Source of the DNA: Gammaproteobacteria bacterium
Lineage (GTDB): Bacteria > Pseudomonadota > Gammaproteobacteria > Chromatiales > Chromatiaceae
Direction of reading: 5' to 3'
Assembly (NCBI GenBank): GCA_020445255.1
Contig: JAGRGY010000019.1
Span: 62,001 to 126,000 of the forward strand
Length of the DNA: 64,000 bases
Positions within the stretch are counted from its first letter, which is position 1, and every line of letters starts with the position of its first letter. Both the position numbers and the translations under genes were made by a program. Of this stretch, positions 52,980-63,057 are shown piece by piece. The notes beneath the pieces are model-generated. The model was not told the DNA's origin. It saw nothing but the letters and a program-made list of their open reading frames with translations, and ran no database searches.

Positions 52980-53165
52980 TCAGTCAGCAACCTCTTCATC
53001 GGCCGGCAGTTCGCGCGCATCCTGTTCGAGCATCACGGGTATGCCATCGCGTATCGGGAACGCAAGCCGGTCGAACTTGCAGATCAGTTCGGGCACGTCC
53101 TTGCGATAGACGAGTGTGCCCTTACAGATCGGGCAGACGAGGATATCCAGCAGTTTTTTGTCCAT
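52980..53165 (-). CDS. ycaR: Trm112/YcaR-family small zinc-ribbon protein
   Basis: 61 residues. CxxC in [11 protein letters not shown]; in this family usually only one Cys pair remains. Lies between lpxK and kdsB as in many gammaproteobacteria. It overlaps the lpxK 3' end by 44 bases, an unusually long overlap that implies tight translational coupling. Confidence 0.9.
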   Translation of the reverse strand: MDKKLLDILVCPICKGTLVYRKDVPELICKFDRLAFPIRDGIPVMLEQDARELPADEEVAD

Positions 53166-54168
53166 CGACGATTCTCTCCAGGATTTGATTCAGACGGTGG
53201 ACGAACGCCGCATCGGGTTGTGCGTCGACCTGTACGACCCAGCAGTCCTTGCAGGGCAGCCGTCGGCATTTTACGGCATCTTTCTCCGTCATAAGGATCG
53301 GCAGGTCAGGCTGCAATGCGAGGTCTTCGGCCCGAAACGCGTAGTGGTCGGCGAACGCGTGTTCGATTGCCCGTATTCGGTGCCGTTTGAGCAGATCGAA
53401 AAATCGCCGAGGATTGCCGATCGCGGCCACCGCATGCACTTCCCGATCCGCGAATTCCGCCAATGGACGAAGCGTGTCGCCGTGCAGCCCGCGCAAACCC
53501 GGCTGGTGAATCTTCATCGAGAATTCACCGTCGCGGCCCTGACCGTTGACAACGACCATATCCACGTGCCGGAGGCGCGACGCCGGCTCACGCAGTGGAC
53601 CGGCTGGCAGCAACAGACGATTGCCGAGTCTCCGGGCACCGTCGACCACGGCGATCTCGATATCGCGCGCCAGGGCGTAGTGTTGCAGTCCGTCGTCGGA
53701 AATGACGATGTCGACATCACTGTGCGCCAGCAGCGCCTCGACCGCTGCCGGTCGGTCCGGGCCCACACACATCGGCCGGCCTGTACGCGCGGCGAGCAGG
53801 ACGGCCTCATCGCCAACCACCGCCGGATCGCTGTCGGCGCGCACCTGCTGCGGCCAATGCTGCGCCGCGCCGCCGTAGCCGCGCGATACGATGCCGGGTC
53901 GCCAGCCACGGCGCACGAGATAGTCCGACAACCAGATCACCAACGGCGTCTTGCCGGTTCCCCCTACGGTCACGTTGCCGACGACGACGACCGGAACCGA
54001 AAAGCGCTGTGTACTCAGCGCGCCCATACGGAACAGGAAACGCCGTATGCCCGACGCCACGGCAAACAGCGCCGCAAATGGCAGCAGAACGACGGTAAAG
54101 GTATTGAACGAGTTCCAGAGGCGGTCGAGGCGGGGCACGTTCGAATGCGGGCTATTCGGTGTCGACAT
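53122..54168 (-). CDS. lpxK: Tetraacyldisaccharide 4'-kinase
   Basis: 348 residues. N-terminal membrane anchor (about 25-45) and P-loop [13 protein letters not shown]. Phosphorylates the 4' position of lipid A disaccharide. ATG 54168 is chosen; a TTG at 54183 is in frame. It overlaps the exbD end by 17 bases. Confidence 0.94.
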   Translation of the reverse strand: MSTPNSPHSNVPRLDRLWNSFNTFTVVLLPFAALFAVASGIRRFLFRMGALSTQRFSVPVVVVGNVTVGGTGKTPLVIWLSDYLVRRGWRPGIVSRGYGGAAQHWPQQVRADSDPAVVGDEAVLLAARTGRPMCVGPDRPAAVEALLAHSDVDIVISDDGLQHYALARDIEIAVVDGARRLGNRLLLPAGPLREPASRLRHVDMVVVNGQGRDGEFSMKIHQPGLRGLHGDTLRPLAEFADREVHAVAAIGNPRRFFDLLKRHRIRAIEHAFADHYAFRAEDLALQPDLPILMTEKDAVKCRRLPCKDCWVVQVDAQPDAAFVHRLNQILERIVDGQKTAGYPRLPDL

Positions 54169-54580
54169 CCGTCTTGCGTGCAACGAAGCTGAGCTTTGTC
54201 AATCCCAGCTGCGCCGAAACGTCGAGCACGGTCATCATCGACTGCAGTGGCGCGTTGCGATCGCCGGACACGACGACAGGCAGCTCGGTTCGACCATCCG
54301 CAATCTTTGCCAGAGTCCGGTGCAGCATCTCCGGCGTATGCTGAACCAGTTCGCGTTCGTTTACGTAGAAGTGACCCTCGGCATCGATCGTGATATCGAT
54401 CTTGTCCGGCTCCTTTTCGACCAACTCGCTGGTCGACGCCTCCGGCAGATCGAGCTTGAGCTGGCTCTGCTTGTCGAACGTCGTCGACACCATGAAGAAG
54501 ATCAACATCAGGAAAACGACGTCGATCAACGGCGTGATGTCGACACGCGGCGGTTCCGATCGGCGGGGTCGAAATTTCAT
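54152..54580 (-). CDS. exbD: Biopolymer transport protein ExbD/TolR
   Basis: 142 residues. One N-terminal membrane helix with the proton-channel Asp in PLIDVVFLMLIFF, then a periplasmic domain. Partner of the ExbB-like gene 3 bases upstream; energises outer-membrane or envelope processes by proton motive force. Confidence 0.93.
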   Translation of the reverse strand: MKFRPRRSEPPRVDITPLIDVVFLMLIFFMVSTTFDKQSQLKLDLPEASTSELVEKEPDKIDITIDAEGHFYVNERELVQHTPEMLHRTLAKIADGRTELPVVVSGDRNAPLQSMMTVLDVSAQLGLTKLSFVARKTDVDTE

Positions 54581-54583
54581 CGC

Positions 54584-55195
54584 CTACTGTTCCCGCTCAC
54601 CGTGCATCACTTCGATCAGCTTGACCGCCTGTTCTTCCATGCCGACGACGATCCGGTCGACGCGACCGCTCAAATAGCGGTGGAAGATCACCGCGGGGAT
54701 CGCGACCGAGAGGCCGGCAGCCGTCGTGATCAGCGCCTCGGAGATGCCGCCGGCCAGCACGGTGGGGTTTCCGACGCCGGCGCTGGAGATTGCGGTGAAC
54801 ACCTTGATCATCCCGATCACGGTGCCGAGCAGTCCCAACAGCGGGGTGATGTTCGCGATCGTGCCGAGCGTGTTCAGGTAGCGTTCGAGTTCGTGGACGA
54901 CCTGGCGGCCTTCCTCCTCGATGGCCTCTTTCATGACCTCGCGAGAGTGCAAACGATTCACGAGCCCGGCGGCAAGGACGCGGCCAAGGTGCGATTTCTT
55001 ACGTACGGTGGCGATATGCGCATTGGTCAGTTGCTTGTTTTGATGCAGCTGCCAGATCTGGGCAACCAGATTGCTCGGAAGCACCTTGCTCTTGCGGTAG
55101 GCCCACAACCGTTCCACGACAATCGCCATGGCGATCACCGAACACGCGATGATCGGCCACATCAACCAGCCGCCAGCTTTTACGAGTTCGAGCAC
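54584..55195 (-). CDS. exbB: MotA/TolQ/ExbB proton channel family protein
   Basis: 203 residues with three membrane helices. The family block NITPLLGLLGTVIGMI is present around residue 115. With ExbD it forms a proton-driven motor. The lpxK-exbD-exbB order suggests envelope lipid function. The 246 bases upstream, to comEC, hold nothing I can recognise. Confidence 0.92.
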   Translation of the reverse strand: MLELVKAGGWLMWPIIACSVIAMAIVVERLWAYRKSKVLPSNLVAQIWQLHQNKQLTNAHIATVRKKSHLGRVLAAGLVNRLHSREVMKEAIEEEGRQVVHELERYLNTLGTIANITPLLGLLGTVIGMIKVFTAISSAGVGNPTVLAGGISEALITTAAGLSVAIPAVIFHRYLSGRVDRIVVGMEEQAVKLIEVMHGEREQ

Positions 55196-55441
55196 GTCTA
55201 CAGGTCCTCCGATGCAGACTGTTCACGTCACGGCGGATACCGATGATCCCGATTCCCACCGGCGGGTCGCTGGCGGTCGCCGTCTCGGCGCCGGAATTCG
55301 AAGTCCGGTGGCCGGCCAACATCGCCGACCTGTTTTTGCTTGCCGGTCGGTGCGCCCCGGATACCCGGAGAGGAGACGACCGGTGGGTGTTGGGCCGGTG
55401 CCGTCTCCGATCGCTGCCCGGGACTGGTACCCATGCTCGGC

Positions 55442-57796
55442 CTATTCGGCCTCCGGTCGACTCCGCCAACCGCGCGATGATACTGCATGGCAGCCCTCGG
55501 CTGAACCTCCGTCATGCCACCAGAACCTGTGCGCATGGATGCGATGGCAGCGCGGAGTCAGCGGCGCGTCGGCGTCACCCAGCAGAAACGAGACGGTCCC
55601 CGCCGAAGCCGTGTTGATCGCGACTGCACCGGCAGAGCGCCAGCGCTGCGCCACATCCGCAGCCGGAAAGCCATAGCGGTTCGCCCAACCGCTGGCATAG
55701 ATCACGAAACGCGGACTCGTCGCGGCCACCATTGCACGGCTCGATGAGCTGCGGCTGCCATGGTGGGGCGCGACGACGATGTCGCTGTGCAGGCGCCCGG
55801 CGGACGTAGCCACCAGTGCGGCCTCGACCCGGCGCTCGATATCGCCGGTCAGCAAGACACTGTCACTTGGCGTCGACACCTGCAGCACGCACGATGCGTC
55901 GTTTCCGCTGTATCCATGCCCCTGCCCCGGGTGGAGGTACGCAAAATCGATGCCGTCCCAGTGCCACGACTCTCCGGCCACGCATGCGCGTGCGTCGACG
56001 TCGACGCGATCCGGTTCGCCGCTGTCGATGCGCAACGTCGGCAGCGCAGCGACGACGCGGTCGGCACCGCCCGCGTGGTCGATGTCGCCGTGGCTGAGTA
56101 CCAACCTGTCGATGCGCCCGCGCGCGTGTGCGCGCAGAAACGGCACCAGCACCGACGAGGCGGCGGCGAAGCCCGATCGGTAGGCCGGCCCGGTATCGAA
56201 CACCAGCGTGTGGGTGCTCGTCAGCACCACGGTGCTGAGACCCTGACCGACGTCCAATACATGGAGTTCGAACGTCCCGGGAGCCACCGCCGCGTGACGC
56301 GGCAGCCACGGGACCGCGAGCAGCGGCCACGCTGCCGCGCGCAGCGGCACGCCACGCGGTGCGAGCAACATGATCAACGCCACAGCGACGCAGGCGAGCG
56401 AAAAGCTGTCGTGGGCGGCGACAGGCATGGGCAATTCACTGTGTTCCCCTAGCCAGGTCAGACCCGCGATGACGTCGTCGAGAACCGGTTCGAGCAGACC
56501 GAGCAGGAATGAACCGATAACGGGTGACGGCAACAGCAGCGCGACACCGAGAAGTGCGACAGGCACGACCAACAAGCCGAACAGTGGAACCAGCACGATG
56601 TTTGCGACCGGGGCCGGCGCTGCCGCCGGCATGTCGAATGCCGAGAGGACCGGCCAGGAAGCCGCGCTGATCCACAATTGCATGACGACGGCCCTTCTCC
56701 AGCGCGGCAGACCAACGGTTCGCGCGTGTGTCGCGGCAATCGTCGCCACGGCACCGAACGACAGCCAGAAGCCGGCCGAGACGGCAGCGCTTGGATCGAC
56801 GATCAGCACACAGGTGCCGGCAAGCCCGAGCACCTCAGTCAGGCTGCCCTGCCGGCGGCGGATCAGGGCGAAGGCGAACACACACAGCATGATCAGGGCG
56901 CGCTGCGTCGGCAGCGTCATGCCGGCGAGCAATGCGTAACAGGCACCGGTGCACAGTGCAGCGCCGGCCCCCGCAACCCTGGCCGGCACTCGTGCGGCGA
57001 GCACTGTGGCGCGCCGCCATGCTGCACGAGCCAGGACGAAGCCGAGGCCCGACACCAGGCCGATGTGCAGCCCGGAGATCGCCATCAGGTGACTCGTGCC
57101 AGTGGCCGAAAAGGTGTCTCGCAACGACGTCGACAGCCCGCTGCGGTCACCGACACTCAACGCACGGATGATGCCTCGCGCATCGGCGCGCAGGTCGAGC
57201 GCGTCAATGGTTTCACCCAGCCGCTGGCGAAAGCGCGTCAATAAGCAACACTGGGCCTCGTTTCGCTCGAGGACCGGTTCAGTACCATCCGTCACCACGT
57301 ACCCCACGTAGCGAATGCCCTGGTGAAACAGCCAGCCTTCGTAGTCCCACGCGCCGGGGCTCGCGAATCCGTGGGCCCGGCGCAGGCGCGCCGTCAACTG
57401 CACCCGGTCACCCGGTGACACGGCCGGCGCGTCTCGCCAGGTGAGGCGCAGGCGCCAGCGGCCCTGCCAGTCGCGTTGTCCGACAGAGACCCGATCCGCC
57501 TCCACCGCGACACGCGCCATCCCGGCATGCCGGTCGACCAGCGAAACGATCTGCCCACGCAACGCATAGGTGCCGCTTTCGGCGGCCCCGGGCAGCAGCG
57601 CAGGCAGGCTTGCCAGTGTGTACAGCTGGGCCCAGGCAAAACCGGCAAACAGTGGCGCGATGCGGCGGGAGCGCGGAACCGCGGATGCGCCGATCGCAAG
57701 ACCGACCGCCGCAAGGAGGTATCCCCATCCGGGCAGCGCGGGCAGGGAAAACAGGCACAGGATCCCACCCGCGAAAAGCACAGCAATGATCGCCAT
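55442..57796 (-). CDS. comEC: DNA internalisation-related competence protein ComEC/Rec2
   Basis: 784 residues. About ten membrane helices with the competence channel domain (FSATGTSHLMAISGLHIGL is characteristic), then a C-terminal metallo-beta-lactamase domain with LSHGDIDHAGG. Forms the inner-membrane channel for transformation DNA. Other competence genes are not in the window. Confidence 0.93.
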   Translation of the reverse strand: MAIIAVLFAGGILCLFSLPALPGWGYLLAAVGLAIGASAVPRSRRIAPLFAGFAWAQLYTLASLPALLPGAAESGTYALRGQIVSLVDRHAGMARVAVEADRVSVGQRDWQGRWRLRLTWRDAPAVSPGDRVQLTARLRRAHGFASPGAWDYEGWLFHQGIRYVGYVVTDGTEPVLERNEAQCCLLTRFRQRLGETIDALDLRADARGIIRALSVGDRSGLSTSLRDTFSATGTSHLMAISGLHIGLVSGLGFVLARAAWRRATVLAARVPARVAGAGAALCTGACYALLAGMTLPTQRALIMLCVFAFALIRRRQGSLTEVLGLAGTCVLIVDPSAAVSAGFWLSFGAVATIAATHARTVGLPRWRRAVVMQLWISAASWPVLSAFDMPAAAPAPVANIVLVPLFGLLVVPVALLGVALLLPSPVIGSFLLGLLEPVLDDVIAGLTWLGEHSELPMPVAAHDSFSLACVAVALIMLLAPRGVPLRAAAWPLLAVPWLPRHAAVAPGTFELHVLDVGQGLSTVVLTSTHTLVFDTGPAYRSGFAAASSVLVPFLRAHARGRIDRLVLSHGDIDHAGGADRVVAALPTLRIDSGEPDRVDVDARACVAGESWHWDGIDFAYLHPGQGHGYSGNDASCVLQVSTPSDSVLLTGDIERRVEAALVATSAGRLHSDIVVAPHHGSRSSSSRAMVAATSPRFVIYASGWANRYGFPAADVAQRWRSAGAVAINTASAGTVSFLLGDADAPLTPRCHRIHAHRFWWHDGGSAEGCHAVSSRGWRSRPEAE

Positions 57797-57968
57797 ATTC
57801 CCTCCATGGAAGCCGGCAGGTCATCGTCGCGGTCGAGTACCGCTACGCCGTCATTCTGTCATAAGCTGGCGGTCAAATAGAAAACCTCAACGTGTCGCCC
57901 CGGCTGCCGCTGTAGCAATGGGTAGTGAACCGTGCTTCAATTTCTGCGCATTTCCCGGCTCTGACCCT

Positions 57969-58499
57969 ATGCCACGGCACTTCATCAAACGTTTTACTCC
58001 CGACCCGGCGACGCTGAAGAAGCACAAGCACCTCCGCCATCTCGGCACCCTGCTGCATGATGAAAACCTCTGGCACCTGAATCGTCGATCCGTATCCGGC
58101 GGAGTCGCCGTCGGCCTGTTCTGGGCCATGATCCCGATCCCGGCACAGATGGTCGCTGCGGCGTTTTCGGCCGTCCTGTTCCGCGTGAATCTGCCGATCT
58201 CGGTGGCGCTGGTGTGGCTGACCAACCCGCTCACGATGCCTCCGGTTTTCTATCTCAATTACGTGGTGGGCACCTGGCTGCTCGGCAAACCGCCGGCCGT
58301 GGGCGAGTTTCATCTGACGCTGGAATGGATCACGAATCAGATCGAAGTGATCTGGAAGCCCCTGTTCCTGGGCAGCATCGTGTTGGGCCTGGTGCTGGCC
58401 GTGGTCGGCTACGGACTGATGCGCCTGTACTGGCGCTGGCAGGTCCTGCGACGGTTCCGCTCGCGCGGCGGGCGCCGCAGCCAGTTACCGCCGAACTAG
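57969..58499 (+). CDS. DUF2062 membrane protein
   Basis: 176 residues with three membrane helices. Family features: FWAMIPIPAQMVAAA and WLTNPLTMPPVFYLNY. Function unknown. ATG 57969 is chosen over longer in-frame extensions that overlap the comEC gene on the other strand. It is convergent with lolD. Confidence 0.85.
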   Translation: MPRHFIKRFTPDPATLKKHKHLRHLGTLLHDENLWHLNRRSVSGGVAVGLFWAMIPIPAQMVAAAFSAVLFRVNLPISVALVWLTNPLTMPPVFYLNYVVGTWLLGKPPAVGEFHLTLEWITNQIEVIWKPLFLGSIVLGLVLAVVGYGLMRLYWRWQVLRRFRSRGGRRSQLPPN

Positions 58500-58563
58500 T
58501 GTTCGGCTTTCATCGTGCCGAGGTATCGGTGGCGGTGTTGTCCGCGACATCCCTCCTTGTCGA

Positions 58564-59253
58564 TCAGGTGTCCGCTTCGCGCAGACCGCCGTCGCGCAAG
58601 GTGAGAATCCTGTCCATGCGGCTCGCCAGATCCATGTCGTGTGTGACGATGACGATACTCGTGCCCTGCTCGCGATTGAGTTCGAGCAACAGGGAATAGA
58701 CGGATTCCGCTGTCTGCCGATCGAGGTTGCCGGTCGGCTCGTCGGCCAGCACGCAGGCCGGATTGGTGACCAGCGCGCGTGCGATTGCGGTGCGCTGACG
58801 CTCGCCACCCGACAGCTCGGACGGCTTGTGTCGGGTACGCGCTCCAAGCCCTACCCGTTCGAGAATCGCCAGCGCGCGTGCACCGGCCGACGCGACGTCC
58901 GTACCGCGAATCAGCAACGGCATCGCGACATTCTCGAGCGCGGTGAATTCGGGCAAAAGGTGGTGAAACTGGTAGACGAATCCGATTGCCAGATTGCGTC
59001 GCTGCCCCCGTCCTTTCTCGTCCAGCCGGCTAAACGGTTTTCCGAGCAGCCATACCTCGCCGCTGTCCGGCGTGTCGAGGCCGCCAAGGCAATGCATCAG
59101 CGTGCTCTTTCCCGATCCTGATGCGCCGACGATCGCCACCTGTTCGCCGCGCGCCAGTGCGAAATCCACGCCTTTCAGCACGTCGACGGTGGTCGGTCCG
59201 GTCTTGAACGAGCGTGCGATGTCGATGCAGGCGAGGACCGACGTCTCATTCAT
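58564..59253 (-). CDS. lolD: Lipoprotein-releasing system ATP-binding protein LolD
   Basis: 229 residues. Intact ATPase motifs: Walker [10 protein letters not shown], signature LSGGERQR and Walker [13 protein letters not shown]. Powers lipoprotein release from the inner membrane. Overlaps lolC by 8 bases. Confidence 0.95.
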   Translation of the reverse strand: MNETSVLACIDIARSFKTGPTTVDVLKGVDFALARGEQVAIVGASGSGKSTLMHCLGGLDTPDSGEVWLLGKPFSRLDEKGRGQRRNLAIGFVYQFHHLLPEFTALENVAMPLLIRGTDVASAGARALAILERVGLGARTRHKPSELSGGERQRTAIARALVTNPACVLADEPTGNLDRQTAESVYSLLLELNREQGTSIVIVTHDMDLASRMDRILTLRDGGLREADT

Positions 59254-60493
59254 AGCGCAGGGCCTCCGCCGGCTGCGTACGGAACGCCCGCCAGGCCGGT
59301 GCCAGCGTCATCAGCAGGCTGAGCACGAACGAGCCTGCCGCAACCAGCACGATGTCGAGCGACTGCACGTCCGACGGCAACTTGGCGATGTAGTACACGC
59401 TCGGGTCGATGAAGCGTACCCCGAACGTACGCTCTACGGCGGCGACCGCAGCCTCGATGTTCAGCGCGAGCGCCAGGCCCAGCGCCACGCCGATCGCAGT
59501 GCCGATGGCGCCGAGCGTGGCGCCCTGGACGATGAAGATCCGCATCACCTGACCCGGGGACGCGCCAAAGGTCTTCAGAATCGCGATATCACTCTGCTTG
59601 TCGACGACCATCATTACCAGCGTCGACACGATATTGAATGCGGCGATGACGACGATGAAGAACAGCAACAGCCCCATCATGCGCTTCTCCATCTTGAGCG
59701 CGGCAAAGAAGTTGCGGTGGTAGTCGGTCCAGTTCAGTACCCGGTAGCGACCACTCAGTGAATCGGCCAGTTCGAACGCGATCTCGCGCGCCTTCCAGAC
59801 ATCGTCGATGCGCAGGCGCACACCACTTACCGCGTCGCCAAATTGCTGCAGCACTGCCGCATCGCGAATGTGAACGATGGCGACGCCGCGGTCGTATTCA
59901 CCCATGCCGACCTCGAATATCCCGGAGACGGTAAACCGCTTCAGGCGCGGCATGCTGCCGGCGACGGTGACGGTGATCTGCGGGACGATCACGGTGACCT
60001 TGTCACCGACGCCGACGCCGAGCACGGTGGCCAACTCGCGACCAAGGATGATCCGGTATTCGCCTTCGACGAGGTCGTCGAGTGAACCGCTGACCATGTG
60101 CGCGCCGACGTCGACGACCTGCGGTTCGAGCGAGGGGTCGATGCCCCGCACGATGGCCCCGGTCACCTCGCGCTGGTGACTGAGCATCGCCTGCCCCTCG
60201 ATGTACGGCGCGGTGCCCAGGACATGGGGGTTCTGGCGCGCAAGTCTCATCGCTTCCGCCCAGTCTTCCATGCGACCGTCGAGGGCCTGGATGTCGCCGT
60301 GCGACGCCATGCCGAGGATGCGTTCGCGCACCTCCTTATGAAAGCCATTCATGACCGACAGCACGGTGATCAGCACGATCACGCCAAGCGCGATACCGGC
60401 CGTCGAGATCAGGGAGATGAACGAGATGAAGTGGTTTCGACGCCGCGATCGGGTGTAGCGAAGGCCGACAAACAGGGAAAGCGGGTGAAACAT
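59246..60493 (-). CDS. lolC: Lipoprotein-releasing system permease LolC/LolE
   Basis: 415 residues. One N-terminal helix, a large periplasmic domain (about 50-260) and three C-terminal helices, with LolC/E-type features [16 protein letters not shown] near the start and [15 protein letters not shown]. Only one Lol permease gene is visible, so this may be the single LolF-type subunit common in gammaproteobacteria. ATG 60493 is chosen. Confidence 0.92.
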   Translation of the reverse strand: MFHPLSLFVGLRYTRSRRRNHFISFISLISTAGIALGVIVLITVLSVMNGFHKEVRERILGMASHGDIQALDGRMEDWAEAMRLARQNPHVLGTAPYIEGQAMLSHQREVTGAIVRGIDPSLEPQVVDVGAHMVSGSLDDLVEGEYRIILGRELATVLGVGVGDKVTVIVPQITVTVAGSMPRLKRFTVSGIFEVGMGEYDRGVAIVHIRDAAVLQQFGDAVSGVRLRIDDVWKAREIAFELADSLSGRYRVLNWTDYHRNFFAALKMEKRMMGLLLFFIVVIAAFNIVSTLVMMVVDKQSDIAILKTFGASPGQVMRIFIVQGATLGAIGTAIGVALGLALALNIEAAVAAVERTFGVRFIDPSVYYIAKLPSDVQSLDIVLVAAGSFVLSLLMTLAPAWRAFRTQPAEALRYE

Positions 60494-60635
60494 CCGTGCA
60501 TTAGACCACAAAGCCGCGGCGCTCCACCGGTCACGCCGTCGCGGAGCTGTTTGTGCGATCGGCGTTCGACGTTACACTGCGTGGCGACAGCCGCCGCGGC
60601 GCATCGGCCGTGGCCGCCTTGACCGGAGTTTCCAG

Positions 60636-60920
60636 ATGAAAATCCTGCCCATCGCATTCGCCCTGTCCGTCATCGCTGCGGCGCCGGTTTGCGCCGACAC
60701 CCTGCTGCTGAACGCGATCGAAACCGCGCCGGCCAATTCCAGCGCCGGAGTTCCGCGTCCGTCGCGGGGTGCGACGATGGAAACGGTGAAATCGCGCTTC
60801 GGTGAACCGACCGCGGTTCAACCGGCCGTCGGTGAGCCGCCGATCACGCGCTGGGACTACGCGGCGTTCACGGTCTACTTCGAGCACGACCGCGTAATCG
60901 ATTCCGTCGTCCATCGCTGA
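60636..60920 (+). CDS. Small secreted protein
   Basis: 94 residues with a signal peptide (about 1-20). The mature part contains RGATMETVKSRFGEPTA, like short SmpA/BamE-type periplasmic folds, but the family is not certain. It ends just before aguA (stop then ATG after 1 base) and is probably co-transcribed with it. Confidence 0.65.
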   Translation: MKILPIAFALSVIAAAPVCADTLLLNAIETAPANSSAGVPRPSRGATMETVKSRFGEPTAVQPAVGEPPITRWDYAAFTVYFEHDRVIDSVVHR

Positions 60921-60921
60921 C

Positions 60922-61995
60922 ATGCGCGGCGCCCCGCGTCTGCGGCTGCCGGCCGAATGGGAGCCGCAGTCGGCTGTGATGCTTACCTGGCCGCATGCGG
61001 AGACTGACTGGCGGCCTATCCTGAGCCGCGTCAACCCGGTGTTCGCGCGGATCGGCAGTGAGATCGCGCGCCGCCAGACGCTGCTGAATGTCTGCCATTC
61101 AGGCCAGCACGTCGAACAGATCCGCGACCTGCTCGCCGCGCACCACGCGCCTTCCCGCAGCCTGATGTTCGCGATCGTCGACAGCGGCGATACGTGGGCG
61201 CGCGACCATGCCGCATTGACGACGCTCGTCGATGGCACCGTGCGGATCAACGATTTCGTGTTCAATGGTTGGGGCGGTAAGTTCGACGGCCGCATTGACG
61301 ACGCGATCACCGGTGAGCTCGTGCACCAGGGCGTGTTCGGTGGCGCAGCGTTGGCGCGCCATGCGCTGGTGCTCGAAGGCGGTGCGATCGAGACCGACGG
61401 TGCCGGCACCCTGCTGGCCACCCGATCCTCGGTGATCACGCCGACGCGTAATCCCGGAAGGGACCAGACAGCAATGGAGCGCGCGCTTGCCGACGCACTG
61501 GGATTCGAACGCTTTCTTTGGCTCGATCATGGCGACATCAGCGGCGACGACACCGACGGTCACATCGATACGCTGGCCCGGTTCGCCGGTACCTCGACCA
61601 TTCTGTACGCCACGGCGCCCGCCAACGATGACGATGGTCCGGGGCTGGCGGCGATGGCCGCCGAGCTGGAACGCCTGCGTACGGCCGACGGCACGCCTTA
61701 CCGCCTGCTGCCGCTGCCGTTCGCCGGTATCCACCGCGATGAGGACGGACGGCGGCTGCCCGCCACCTATGCGAATTTCCTGGTCATCAACGGCGCCGTG
61801 CTGATGCCCGGATACGACGTGCCGCAGGACGCGCAGGCCGCATCGATACTCGGGTCGGCGTTTCCCGGTCGGGAGGTCGTGACCATCGATTGTCGCGACA
61901 TTATCCGCCAGAGTGGCAGCCTGCATTGCCTGACAATGCAGTTCCCCGCGTCACTTACCCTCCACGCACCACCGGAGAGCTGCGTCAATGACTAG
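60922..61995 (+). CDS. aguA: Agmatine deiminase
   Basis: 357 residues of the guanidino-modifying fold. Converts agmatine to N-carbamoylputrescine. Conserved WPHAETDW near the start, WARDHAALTT, and the catalytic Cys in SGSLHCLTMQ near the C-terminus. Overlaps aguB by 8 bases. Confidence 0.93.
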   Translation: MRGAPRLRLPAEWEPQSAVMLTWPHAETDWRPILSRVNPVFARIGSEIARRQTLLNVCHSGQHVEQIRDLLAAHHAPSRSLMFAIVDSGDTWARDHAALTTLVDGTVRINDFVFNGWGGKFDGRIDDAITGELVHQGVFGGAALARHALVLEGGAIETDGAGTLLATRSSVITPTRNPGRDQTAMERALADALGFERFLWLDHGDISGDDTDGHIDTLARFAGTSTILYATAPANDDDGPGLAAMAAELERLRTADGTPYRLLPLPFAGIHRDEDGRRLPATYANFLVINGAVLMPGYDVPQDAQAASILGSAFPGREVVTIDCRDIIRQSGSLHCLTMQFPASLTLHAPPESCVND

Positions 61996-62875
61996 CCATC
62001 ATCTGAAAGTCGCCCTGGTGCAGCATGCCAACCAGGGCGACACCGAAGCGAATCTCGCCCTGATCGCCGACCAGATCGCGCAGGCGTCCGCCCGGGGCGC
62101 GAACCTCGTACTGCTGCAGGAACTGCACAATGGCCGGTACTTCTGCCAGGACGAGGACCCGGCGCAGTTCGAACGCGCCGAACCCGTCCCCGGACCGACG
62201 ACCGAGACCCTTGGCCGGATCGCGCAGAAGCATGACGTCGTGATCGTCGCGTCGCTGTTCGAGCGGCGCGCGGCCGGGCTGTACCACAACACCGCGGTGG
62301 TCCTGGAGCGCGACGGCGGCATTGCCGGCCGCTACCGCAAGATGCACATTCCGGACGATCCCGGTTTCTACGAGAAGTTCTATTTCACGCCCGGCGACCT
62401 CGGTTTTACGCCGATCGACACGTCAGTAGGCCGACTTGGCGTGCTGGTCTGCTGGGACCAGTGGTACCCGGAGGCCGCGCGCCTGATGGCCCTCACGGGG
62501 GCCGAATTGCTGCTCTACCCGACTGCGATCGGCTGGGACCCGTCCGACAACGTCGACGAGCGCGAGCGTCAGCGCGAGGCCTGGCTCACGGTCCAGCGCG
62601 GGCACGCGGTTGCCAATGGTCTACCACTGCTGAGTTGCAACCGGGTCGGCTTGGAGCCCGCGCCACGCACCGGCGATCCGGGGATCCAGTTCTGGGGTTC
62701 TTCGTTTGTCTGCGGGCCACAGGGCGAATGGCTGGGGCGCGCCGGGAACGGCCCCGAGACACTGATCGTCGACATCGACAGGCGTCGCAGCGAGACTGTG
62801 CGTCGCATGTGGCCGTTTCTGCGCGATCGGCGCATCGATGCGTATGCCGACGTCGTTCGCCGTTACATCGACTGA
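61988..62875 (+). CDS. aguB: N-carbamoylputrescine amidase
   Basis: 295 residues of the nitrilase fold. Catalytic triad Glu in LLQELHNGRYF, Lys in YRKMHIPDDPGF, Cys in LVCWDQWYPEAAR. Completes conversion to putrescine. With aguA it forms a polyamine synthesis operon. Confidence 0.95.
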   Translation: MTSHHLKVALVQHANQGDTEANLALIADQIAQASARGANLVLLQELHNGRYFCQDEDPAQFERAEPVPGPTTETLGRIAQKHDVVIVASLFERRAAGLYHNTAVVLERDGGIAGRYRKMHIPDDPGFYEKFYFTPGDLGFTPIDTSVGRLGVLVCWDQWYPEAARLMALTGAELLLYPTAIGWDPSDNVDERERQREAWLTVQRGHAVANGLPLLSCNRVGLEPAPRTGDPGIQFWGSSFVCGPQGEWLGRAGNGPETLIVDIDRRRSETVRRMWPFLRDRRIDAYADVVRRYID

Positions 62876-63001
62876 TTCAATCAGTGAAGCATTCTTAGAA
62901 ACATTATCTATCTAATTGTTAGTAATTGAATTTAGTGTCACTTTTCATGCGCCCGACCAACCGTAGTCCGCACCGATGAAATACGGCCACAGCGGGCATT
63001 G

Positions 63002-63029
63002 TTGACGCCGGTGCTCGGGTACTTATACT
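63002..63029 (+). promoter_or_regulatory. Strong sigma-70 promoter
   Basis: TTGACG (63002-63007), 16-base spacer, TATACT (63024-63029), 28 bases upstream of the TrpD2-like start codon. It is one of the best -35/-10 matches in the window. Confidence 0.75.
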
Positions 63030-63057
63030 CCGCCAGGCATTAAATCAGGAGTTGCTA

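Noticed and set aside
53951..55246. 431-codon plus-strand frame
   Set aside because: Opposite strand of lpxK, exbD and exbB, which are clear genes.
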